Virus record (IMG/VR): IMGVR_UViG_3300022679_000012
Span: 1-35,942 of that record
Length of the DNA stretch: 35,942 nucleotides
Strand: one strand, 5' to 3'
Source: a virus
Numbering within the stretch: the stretch's first letter is position 1; each line of letters opens with the position of its first letter. Below the pieces are notes generated by a model. That model saw only the letters and a list, made by a program, of their open reading frames with translations, did no database searches and was not told the origin of the DNA. A program made the position numbers and the translations under genes. Shown here in pieces: positions 1-9,700 of the stretch.

Positions 1-290
1 ATGGCCGTGGCGATCTGGTCGGCGGTGTACCTCGGCGTCGCCGTGTAGGTGATGACCTCGATGCCTGGCGTCGATAGGTCCGAGCTCTCGACGGCCTTCC
101 AGTAGGTCCGATCCGGCCTGGGCCCGTAGGTCACCCGCCGGTAGCCATATTGCGCGAGCACCTCGGGCGCCTTCTTGTCGAGGATGGTGCTCGGGAACAC
201 GCCAGGGCGATCGTGGCCCTCAAGCTGCACGGTGATCATGCGGGTCCGGCTGGTGCGCAGGATGTGGCCTTCAGGTGTTCGATAGTCCAT
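1..290 (-). CDS. Hypothetical protein next to the tail fibre genes (3' end outside window)
   Basis: An open frame starts with ATG at 290 and runs off the left edge, giving about 96 residues. A GGAG ribosome binding site lies 7 bases upstream, and the start is 13 bases after the stop of the receptor-binding candidate gene. The visible part is soluble and moderately basic, beginning MDYRTPEGHILRTSRTR, with a central GYRRVTYGPRPDRTYWKAVE stretch. No signal peptide or membrane segment is seen. I do not recognise the family. Small genes directly downstream of phage fibre genes are often fibre-assembly or tail-tip proteins, so that is a position-based guess only. Confidence 0.7.
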   Translation of the reverse strand, partial: MDYRTPEGHILRTSRTRMITVQLEGHDRPGVFPSTILDKKAPEVLAQYGYRRVTYGPRPDRTYWKAVESSDLSTPGIEVITYTATPRYTADQIATA

Positions 291-303
291 TGTCTTCTCC
301 TTG

Positions 304-2568
304 TTAAAATGCGTTTACGAATGGGAACGGGTCACCGATGGCGAGGTAGATGTAACGGCCCCCATCCACGTTGAGGCTGGTATTTCTGACTTTAAAACCA
401 TTGGATAGAAAGTCGTAGGCCTCGGTGCCTTCAGCATTGCTGATATCGGCTTGCAGCAAGGCATCAACAGTATTGTAGGGGTTACGTGCGGAGTCGAGAA
501 TTCGCCAGTTCGATGTGTTGTCCACACGCTTACCAAGCAAATACCTCGGCCTGAACCCAGTGTAAATCCTCGGCCCGTCTACACTCCCGTTGCCGATGTA
601 ATACCCGACCTTGAGAAAGCTGGGGATGGAGCGGAACAGGTAGGCAACGTAGGTGCCTCCGTTGGCGTTGACGTTGGTGTTAGTACCCACCGTAAACGAT
701 GTGGCACCCGGCGTGGTCTGATTCCACATTGTGGTACTTGTCTGGACTGCTGCGGTGCTTTCCAGAAGAAGCGTCTTATCCCACGGTGTAGCAGCCGACT
801 GATACTCGCAACCGACAGCCCAGTTCGACGTAGCGTCAAGCCGCTTCACAATCATCCACTCAGGCACACCGCCAAGGTTATGCGCCACCGTCCGACCAGC
901 AACACCATTCCCGGTGTAGGTCACGATGTCCATGCCGTAGGCCGGGAGCATGTTGAAGACCCATGCTATAAAGGCTGCTGTGTTTGTATTGATGTAGGCG
1001 TTAGTACCAAGTGAAAACCCATTTGTTAAGAACGCTGTTAGGCTCGTAGCATCTGGTGCCTCAGCACTGGTTAAATTTGTGAATATCGCATTTCCCGCCC
1101 CACGAACCGGGTCGAACAGTTGATGCGCATAAGCCGCCACACGGCTCTTTAGCCATGTCATACCCTTGCTGGAAACATCAAAAGCTGCACCTGTGATATC
1201 TTGGGCTGCTCCTGTTCCTGTGTACTCGGTAACCCACAACCCCTGCTCACTGTCGATGACCGGCGTTTCAGATGCAGGCCAGTTGGCGGTGCAGATGGGA
1301 AGTGCGCCGGTTATGGGGTAGTCGAAACCTTCTGCTCCGAAGTTGGCACTGACGCTTTCCCCTGACGTGAAGCCAGTCACGGCAAACCACAGCGGATGTA
1401 GTCCTGATAAGCTGTAAGTATTTTGCAGTACACCATTTTTGTAGAAAGACACTTCAAGGTCATTGGAGTTGACTACCGCCCCGATTATGTCACCGGTTGT
1501 CCATGCAGCACTGTCGGGTGAGGCATAACTACCATCTTGTAAGACTTTACCATCTGGCCGATACCCAATCCCTATGGAATCACAAAACATCTGATGCAAG
1601 TCCTGTGTTTCTTCACCTAAGCCTACATATAGGTAGGTCGCAGATGCGTAACTCTCCGCTTTGAACTCCGCTTGCCAGTTGCCGGAACTTGGAATTGGTG
1701 ATGTGGAGTAACGGCTTTCCCAATTTACCGTACCACCCTCAGATGTGGCCCGAAGGCCAGCTTCCGACACAGCCATGTCTGAGGCGCTAAGTGGATCGAA
1801 CGTCGGGAAGTTATTCGTCGGGGTGTCGGTGGTCTGCTCAACCCCACTGTTCGTGAAGTCGTTGCCATTTCCGCTGGAGTCTTCGCCAAGGTCTGAGGCG
1901 TTGCTGAAGTCCAGGTGGAACCCGTTGGTGCCGTAGCTGCCGGTATAGCGTTTGGGAACCCAAGTGTTATATTTGAACTCACCGAAGGATGTTACCGGCT
2001 CGACCAAACCATCTAAGGAAATGAGGTTTGTGATGTATCCATCGGTATAATACGATGAGTTGTAGTGTCCGATATTCCAATCGAATCCCTGAAATATTGT
2101 GTTCATGTCCACGGAATTGAGAGGCGGGAAAGTCCCTGTCAGTGCAACCGGCGCACCATTAACCCACAACTTAACGCGGTCTGACGCTGTGGCTTGTGTT
2201 GCGTCCAACTCCAAGTGGATGTTATAATGCTGTGACACATCCCGATATACCGCAGTGGTCGCAATATTCGCTATAAGACCACCGCCTGCATAGGATACTA
2301 CAGCCAGAGTGTCGTTAGTCTCAAAGTAGAGCCAGCAGTAGTCGCTACCACCATAGTAAGATGCGATTATCCCTTGGTACGCACCGAGTTTAGCCCTCTT
2401 GACGGAGACATTTACGGTCTGCTTCTTGCGGTCGTCTGCGGTCGTTGAGGTCGTAAGTGCTCTACTTCGACTCAGCTTGCTGGCACCGTCGAACTTCGCA
2501 GCATAGTCAATCGGGAAGGGGTAGAACGGCTCGGAAGCCGGAAGCATTCTGTGCGCGAGGTTTCTCAT
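304..2568 (-). CDS. Tail fibre / receptor-binding protein with LamG-like, SPRY-like and tandem C-terminal repeats
   Basis: A 754-residue protein probably carried on the tail and contacting the host surface. Residues about 20-190 look like a LamG/concanavalin-type beta sandwich (KFDGASKLSR at the start, then WNIGHYNSS and YTDGYI). Residues about 285-420 match a SPRY-like pattern: GIGYRPDGK, TTGDIIGAVV, VSFYKNGVLQ and a closing NFG. From about 442 to the end there are three diverged copies of a roughly 103-residue unit, each opening with a YTGNG-like turn and ending in a GF...N..aaY pattern. The ATG overlaps the stop of the upstream fibre-anchor gene by one base (TAATG) and has a GGAGG site. 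No peptidase or depolymerase motif is recognised. It could instead be a second fibre subunit rather than the receptor-binding tip. Confidence 0.75.
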   Translation of the reverse strand: MRNLAHRMLPASEPFYPFPIDYAAKFDGASKLSRSRALTTSTTADDRKKQTVNVSVKRAKLGAYQGIIASYYGGSDYCWLYFETNDTLAVVSYAGGGLIANIATTAVYRDVSQHYNIHLELDATQATASDRVKLWVNGAPVALTGTFPPLNSVDMNTIFQGFDWNIGHYNSSYYTDGYITNLISLDGLVEPVTSFGEFKYNTWVPKRYTGSYGTNGFHLDFSNASDLGEDSSGNGNDFTNSGVEQTTDTPTNNFPTFDPLSASDMAVSEAGLRATSEGGTVNWESRYSTSPIPSSGNWQAEFKAESYASATYLYVGLGEETQDLHQMFCDSIGIGYRPDGKVLQDGSYASPDSAAWTTGDIIGAVVNSNDLEVSFYKNGVLQNTYSLSGLHPLWFAVTGFTSGESVSANFGAEGFDYPITGALPICTANWPASETPVIDSEQGLWVTEYTGTGAAQDITGAAFDVSSKGMTWLKSRVAAYAHQLFDPVRGAGNAIFTNLTSAEAPDATSLTAFLTNGFSLGTNAYINTNTAAFIAWVFNMLPAYGMDIVTYTGNGVAGRTVAHNLGGVPEWMIVKRLDATSNWAVGCEYQSAATPWDKTLLLESTAAVQTSTTMWNQTTPGATSFTVGTNTNVNANGGTYVAYLFRSIPSFLKVGYYIGNGSVDGPRIYTGFRPRYLLGKRVDNTSNWRILDSARNPYNTVDALLQADISNAEGTEAYDFLSNGFKVRNTSLNVDGGRYIYLAIGDPFPFVNAF

Positions 2569-3689
2569 TAGTCATCCTCCCACAGTTTCCGGATGAAAGT
2601 CTTCGTTCCATCGGTCCAAAGCCAGAAGAGCGTTACCGCGCTGGCCGTACTGTTCAGGTTCACATCATAACCGGCGGCATCGATGTCAGTATCCAGGCCC
2701 ATCGTGCGGCCACCCGTACCATCCTGAATCACCTTCAACTCGCAGCCCCTGCCATGCACCATATTGCTCACGGCCAGGGTGATGTCTCCAGTTAAGGTGA
2801 GTACGACTGATGGCTCGGTGGCCAAGTCAATCGTCACGGTGCCGGAGGATCCGGACTTCGCCGTGGCGTCATAGTTCTGTGGGCCCGTCCACCCCTGGGC
2901 CGTGTCGGTCAGGGCCGCATCTGTCAGCCCGATGGTGGCCAGCACCGCAGCTGCGTTGGCATCGTCCAGGATGGTGCGCGCAAAAGCGGTGATGTCCGCC
3001 AGGCCGATCGCATCCGATGCGGTGAAGTACGGCAGCTTATTGGCCGCCGGCGACAACCCGACCAAGGCCTCGAGGATCTCCTCGCCAGCACCTCCGGCCA
3101 GCGCCGTGCCGATCGCGGTCGCTATGCCCAGCTTTTCATAGAAGCCGGCAGCGGTCGTCTCCGCCACCGCAGTGGTGAGTAGGGCGGAGATGATCAGGGC
3201 CCCGATCGAGGAGACGGCGACGTTCTCCAGGCCATCGCCGTCGGTGTTCCATCGGATGACCTCGAGGGCAGCAGGCTCCGGCAGGTTGATGCCGGAAAGC
3301 TCTGTAGTCCTGGGCAGCGTCACGGCCAAGAGCAGCTGCCTGGCCTGCTCCTGGTTGATCAGGCATTGCTTGTCCCAGGCGTTGGTATACAGCTCAGGGC
3401 TAACACCATGCAGCGTCGGCAGCCGCAGCTTCTGGTCGATCGTCGTGTCTCGATCGATGTGGATCTTATAGTCGGAGGTTGGCGCCACCGCGAACACGAT
3501 CGCATCGCCGTCTGTGTTCATGCTGAAGTCAGTGTCCAGGACAAGCTCCTCGGTCGCGCCAGTCGCGATCGTGATCCTGGTCACGACCAGGTGCGAAGAG
3601 CTCTGGAACTGGAAGGTCACAGGAAACTCCAGCGTTACCCCGTTGCCGGTGTACAGGTCGGGCGTGATCGTTGTCTGTTCGACAGTCAT
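2568..3689 (-). CDS. T7 gp17-like tail fibre protein (virion-anchor part)
   Basis: A 373-residue protein at the T7 gene 17 position, right after the giant gp16-position gene. The first 130 residues fit the phage T7 tail-fibre N-terminal anchor: YTGNGVTLEFPVTFQFQ, a VTRI strand, a TDFSM turn, then IHIDRDTTIDQ and NQEQARQLLL. The middle is alanine-rich and helical. The last 110 residues follow a common phage fibre pattern (TLTGDITLAVSNM, ELKVIQDGTGGRTM, then LFWLWTDG). It lacks a long shaft and receptor tip, so it probably anchors the 754-residue protein encoded after it. The start is ATG with GAGGAG about 6 bases upstream. Confidence 0.85.
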   Translation of the reverse strand: MTVEQTTITPDLYTGNGVTLEFPVTFQFQSSSHLVVTRITIATGATEELVLDTDFSMNTDGDAIVFAVAPTSDYKIHIDRDTTIDQKLRLPTLHGVSPELYTNAWDKQCLINQEQARQLLLAVTLPRTTELSGINLPEPAALEVIRWNTDGDGLENVAVSSIGALIISALLTTAVAETTAAGFYEKLGIATAIGTALAGGAGEEILEALVGLSPAANKLPYFTASDAIGLADITAFARTILDDANAAAVLATIGLTDAALTDTAQGWTGPQNYDATAKSGSSGTVTIDLATEPSVVLTLTGDITLAVSNMVHGRGCELKVIQDGTGGRTMGLDTDIDAAGYDVNLNSTASAVTLFWLWTDGTKTFIRKLWEDD

Positions 3690-3701
3690 CTCTCTTCTCC
3701 T

Positions 3702-6700
3702 CTATTCTTTGCGTTGTCGATAGAAAAGTACAAATGGGTTCTTGGTTTCGCCCTTGGTCAGGGCCATGGCGCCATCGATCGCCTGGTTGGTTGCGTTGGC
3801 TGGCAAGCCGAACATGTAGCCGCCCGTTTCGATGGTCTTCTTCCGCAGCTGCCGATAGTCCTTGTCTGTCATCCGCTCCGGACCAACGGCCGCCGCGGCC
3901 GCGTCAAACAGCTCCACCCCGAGCTCGCCCGGTGCCTGAATGATGCCGGCAGCCGGTGGCCCGTCATAGCCCCAGTACCGACCAGTGAAGGCCTTGTCCA
4001 AGGCCATCCTGCCGACGTCACGAGCGATCGGGAATGATCCCACAAACATGTCAAGGATCCCGTGCGTCGCCTCTTTGGCCACGTCCTTTGCCTTGGTATC
4101 CTTGTCGGGGATCCCAGGCTTGCCGGCCCACGTCTCGATCATGCTCTGTGCGGCGAGAACCCAAAAGAAGCCCATCATCGCCTCGCCGGCGGTTATTTTC
4201 CCGTCGCGATACTTGTTCTTGGTTTCCATCATCCGGTTGAGCGTAACCGATGCCGCCGTGTAGAAGGGAACCAGGATCTTTTTTGCCGGCCCACCGCGCT
4301 GCCAGCCGCACAGGTCCTTCAGCGACGCGGAGGCCTGTGTTGTTCGCACGGTCATGTCCGCGTGATCGATGGCCATCTTCTCGTCACCCTTGTACTTCTT
4401 CATGCCCTCGCGGTATCCTGCCACCCAGGTGGGCATCGCCACCGCTCGATCCATGGCGGTTATCCAGGAGAAGAACAAGTCATTGAGCTCGGCCTTGCCG
4501 ACGTATTTGTCGCCGACCTTGAACTTCCAGGCGCTGGGATCCCACTGGCGCATCATGTCGGCCACCTCCCGGTCCCAGCTCTTGACCCGGCTGCGCATGT
4601 ACGGGCTTTTCTCGTAGATCCACGCGGACGTCTCTCGCGGCTTCGTATAGAAGATCCTGGCCGCCTCGATGGCCGGCTTGAGGCCGACGGCATCCACCGT
4701 CAACGTGTAGGCGCTGACCTGCTTCAGGGCGGTCGTGGCCTTTAGCCCCAGCGTCACGACGGTCGAGTTCATCCTGGCCTTGTTCAGATAATACTCGAAC
4801 TTGTCCTTGTATTGCGGCCGCGGGTTGGCGATGTGCTGCAGCCATGGCATCAGCTGGGCATATTTCTCAGCCCCCATGTACTGCTCGAAGGTGGCCCTGA
4901 ACTCTGGATTCTGGATCAGCCGGCCGGCATCGCGGACGCCCACCCCGTGGGTCGTATGGTGGATGCTGTCCATCAGCGTCTCGTAGGCGACATCCATCTT
5001 CAGCCTGGGCGGCATCGCACCGCCGACGCGACTCTTGGTCATGCCGCTCTGCGTCGTAGCTACCCGGTACTTGTTTTGCTGGGTCGTGACATCGATGTCC
5101 TTCTGGTGCTGCTCGCCGGCGCGCCAGGATAGCTCCTCGTCGAACTTCAGCGGGAAGTACCCGCCCTGGACAACACCGTAGGGCGTTTCGACATCAACAC
5201 CATCGACCAGCTCCATCTCGGTTCCGGTCAGCTTGCGGTTCGTCTTCTCGAGCTCCGGCCGGATGTGCTCGTATATGTCCCATATTCCGCGAACGACCTG
5301 CCACTCCTGGGGCGTCAGCATGTTGGTGATCGACCGGACGTTTTCCATGTTCCAGCCGTACCCTTCTCTGAGCGCCTTGAGGTTGCCCTCATTGCCAGAG
5401 TTGAGCGCCACCATGATGATCTCCTCCCGGCTGAACGGCCGCTTGCGCAGCTGCTCCGCCAGGGCGCCTGTCGGGTTTGGCACATAGTGCTCCTTGCGGC
5501 CCCAGGCCTTGCGCTCCTTCATGGGCACGTTGCTGAAGGCCTTGTCAAGCCGGCTGGCGACATCCTCCCACATCGTATACTCGCGGACCTCGGCATCGGC
5601 TGCCCACCGGAAGAGGTAGTCATAGAAGGGCCCACGATCGTAGTGGTCCGCCTCGCGGAAAATAAACTCCGGCTTGACCAGGCCGGCCGTGTCATAGGCC
5701 TCGCTGGCGCTTTGCAGGCGGCTCTTATCCCTCCTGGTGTAGGGAACCATTTTAACCTTGAGCTCGCCGGTCTTCTCGTCTTTGACCATGGCCTTGAAGT
5801 GCTGGGGCTCTCCGCGCTGTTTCTTGTGGGCTGCCAGCTTGGCGCTCATCTCCTCGATGGCCTCGCCGACCTCCTCCTTGCGGATAGAGTCCAGTAGCCG
5901 GTTCTCGTTGCGGCCCAGGTACGTCAGAACCTGCACCGCATTGTCCAGGTCACGCAGCTCGGACAGCGTCAGCTTGGTGACCTTCCGCGTGTCCGATGCG
6001 TTGCGCAGCCACATAGGGATAACTTCCATGGCGCCCGTATCGTCATCGTTCTCGCGGATGAACTCCTCCAGGCTTTGCAGCTTGTCGGGCCGGACGACGC
6101 CCGTCTTAATCCCCACATCGTAGCGGGAGAGAAGGGCCCGTACCTGCTCGGCGTGTTCCCAGTTCACCGTGCTCTTTTTGTTGCCCTTCTTCGGCTGGGT
6201 CGTTTTGGCGTTGCGTTTCAGCCTGGCCCGTCGCTTTTTGACCTCGTCGGAGATCTTCTTGCGCTCGCGCATCTTGGCGATGATGGCGCGCTGCCGGTTT
6301 TTCTCCTTCAGGGCCCCCTCGAAGTCGCCGGCCGCGAACGCGGTCCTGGAGGCCTTCGCCGCCATCTGCATGGTGGCCTTGAGCGAGTCGCCCTCGGTCA
6401 TGTATACCTTGGCCACCTCCTCAAGGGACATGCGACCCATTCGGCCGCGCACCAGGCGCTCGATCTGCTTGTCGGTCAGCGGGTTCCCGACCCGCTCCTT
6501 TACCTGGGCCTCGAGGGCAGCCGCCTCCTTGGCCAGTAGAGCGCTGTATTCAGGCGTCAGCACGGCCTCATCAGACTGGAAGGTCTTGTCATATTCGCGG
6601 CTCTTCTCGATCACCAGCTCCTGGGCGATCCGCTTGCGGTTCCTGGCGGACGTCAGCATGCCCAGCATCTCATCCGGTCCCGACATGCCGTAGCGATCAA

Positions 6701-9700
6701 CAAGCTCCTGGACGGTTTCACCGGCCTTGTTACTGAACAGCTTCGGATGCTCACGGGCTATCGCACTCGAGATCTTTTTGCCGAAGACCATCTCGAAGGC
6801 TTTGCGGTTGATGCCGCCGGCGCCTCGGAGCTCGTCAATGAACTTGGCCTCAGGATCTGCAGCGGCTGCCTTCTCCGCGTCCTTCTTCCAGCCCTTGAGG
6901 AGTTTATTATACTCGATGATTCGCTTCTTCCGGATGGCCGTGTCGGCCGCTTCCCCGGCCTTGCCAAGCGCTTGTTTGTAGTCAGACCATGCCTTTTCTC
7001 CGATGAGCTGCTTGCCTTCGCCCTCGAGCCAGTAGGCCTTGAGTTCCATGAAGTCTTTTGCTGCACTGATCTCCTCCTCTGTCGCCAGCAGCCGGTCGAA
7101 TACCTGGCGCATATCGTCATCGATCTTGACGTCCAGCGGCCGGATGCTGCGGTAAATGTTGAGCAGCCACTTCCGCAGGCTGGCGAATGCCTTGGTCAGC
7201 GCCGGCGTCGGGGCCTTTCCCTCGCGAAGGTAGACCTCGCCTGCCTTTGCGAACTTCTCCTTTTGCTCAACCGTCAGCTCCTCGCCCCACTTGGCGCCCA
7301 GAAAGTCGAGCGTCGTCTGCCAGTCCTTCTTCAGCTGCGGATCCGCCTTGCCGCTGAAGGCCAGCTTCTGCATGTCGTCCATAAAAACATGGAACAGCTC
7401 GTGAGGCATCGTCGACTTGTTGGCCTTCTCGAAGAACGTGATGGCCGTTTTTTGACGCTCGAAGGTTGTGGCACCCAATGGCTTGCCGTCGTTCTGGAAC
7501 AGCGGCATGGGCTCCCTGGTGGCCTTGGCGCGCATCTCGCCGGTGATGGGCATGGACCAGACGTCTATGGCCCCCTCCTCGGCCTCGATGCCGTTCATTA
7601 TATCCTCTTCGATGCGCTGGTGAAGTCCTTTCAGTTCAACCTTCGGCTTCCCCCAGCTCTTCTTTCCGAAGGTCTTCTTCATAATGCTGGGCAGGATCTC
7701 GTCATAGAAGCCCTTCATGCCCTTGCCGCCGACCTGGAGGTCTTCGCCGATGTACTCCTTCCCGTCGCCGCCCTCGAGGATTTTCTTGGCCATGTCCTTG
7801 CCGACGACGTCTTCGAGCTTTGCCTTGGGCACATCATAGAACAGGCCGCCGTGCCGGCTAACGGCCTCGGGCACGATCCGGTCGAGAGAGATCGGCGACG
7901 CATGGCTCTTGGTTAAAACGCTCAGCCGCACAACATCGTCCTTTACGTGCATGACGTTGACCGAGTCGACCTGCTTGCTCAGATCGTACCGTGCGTTCTG
8001 CACCTCGCCAGGCGTCCATGCGATCGCGTCGTAACCGTTTTCGGCAGCGTAGCGGACCATCTTCCGCATGGCCAGGCCGGCCCAGGCTGGCGTCTTCTTG
8101 TAAGGCATGTCCGGTACACCTGGGAACATCTTGTCGGCGAGCGATGCGAGCTCCTCTCGCTCCGCCATCGATGCGTCTGCGCCCATCTTCTCGAGCTCCT
8201 TGTAGCGAAGCACCTCCTCTCGGCTCACAAACCCTTTCTTGCGGCCCGTCTGCGCCCAGTCGCTCTGGACCTCCTCGATGAAGAGGATCCGCTCGCCGTT
8301 GGGCCCGATCCGGTCGTTGTGGCGGATGTGGACCAGGATGTTCTCCTCTGTGAAGTGGGTCGGGTTGACAAAAGACCTATTACCCCTGCTGAGCTCTCCG
8401 ACCTCCCGCTCTATCTCGTTCCACCGAACCAGGTCTTCGCCGGCGATGTCCTTGCCGGCAGCGAAATATTTGTCGGATATTGCCTCGCGCTCTCTGTACA
8501 GCTCCGCCATGCGCGCGGCCGACCGACCCCTGTTGTCCAGCCGGATCAGCGTCTCGCGATAGTTGCTCTTGGGCCCCCCCTCCATCTGCCATTCGGGATG
8601 GTTGGTGTTGCTGGTCGTGGCCGTGATCTCCTCGATCAGGCCGGTGCTCGGCATCTTCTCGACGGCCTCGATGAGGCTGCGCGGTGAGTCGTCCACGATC
8701 TGGTCGTCCAGCATGATGCGCCACTTGTCGTTGTGAACGCGCTCGATGAAGACGTCCGGCAGCTCGGGATGTTCATACGTCTCGGTGAAGCCCGTCGTCC
8801 GCCCCATCCTGGTGCGCAGGTTCCAGGCGTCAACGTCGAGGATGTTGTCGACCATCTCGGAGTCTTCCTTGACCGTCTCGATCAGCTTGACCTGGTTGCG
8901 GCGAACGTGCTCCATGATCTCCTGCTTGGTGACCTTCTCGCCGGCGCGGCTCTCGAGGTAGCCCTCGATGTCACTCCATTCCATCTCTTCGGCCTTGAAC
9001 TCGTTCTTGCCCTGGTAGGCGCGCACCTGCTGGAGCATGTTCTCGGCGCTGGACGACTTCGGCAGCTTCTTTTCAAGCACCGTCTCCATCACAGAGTACC
9101 ACGGCGCCTGGGACTGGAAGAGCGTCTCGTGGTCGCCCCACTGTTCCTTGAACTCCTGGAGCTTGGACCGGAATGATTCGTAGGCCTCTTCGGGCGTCCA
9201 GTCCTTTTTGATCTCCACGTTGAACGTGGGCCTGGCGCGCTTCTGGCCGTTGACCCACTGGGGCCCATCGATGACGGTGAACTGCAGGTATTTGGGCATC
9301 TCCTTGCCGCCCATGTCGACGCCGGCGAAGGGGTCCCATACGCCATCGAAGCGGATGTCGCGGTAGGCAGGGTTTTTCCCGATGAACTCGTTGACCAGCG
9401 TCTCGCCCGATCGGCTTACCTGGTAAAGTGTTTCCGGCCCCTTGAGCCGCATCTGTCCGAGCTGATTCATCTCATTGACCAGGGTGGCGGAGGCATCTGA
9501 TGGCGACATCTGCTCCAGGATCTGGACAGCATGCTGCTGCCGGCCCTCCTTGATGGCGTCCATGTACTTGGCCGAACACTGGCTGTCACAGGTGATGCAC
9601 TTTCCGGTGGTGCAGCAGCGGTTACTGAAGACGCCTTCCTGCTTGGCGCCGTTGCGGTTGAACTTATAATAGAAACCCAGCTCCTGCAGGGCCTTCAGCT

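Noticed and set aside
1-2568. Diversity-generating retroelement, suggested by the BPP-1-like head
   Set aside because: No reverse transcriptase, no paired template/variable repeat, and the tail protein end is not a C-type lectin fold. It could lie outside the window to the left.
6747-7916. 389-codon open frame on the plus strand
   Set aside because: It lies wholly within the giant minus-strand gene, lacks a ribosome binding site, and its Leu/Arg/Val/His-rich translation is typical of the shadow of a GC-rich gene.
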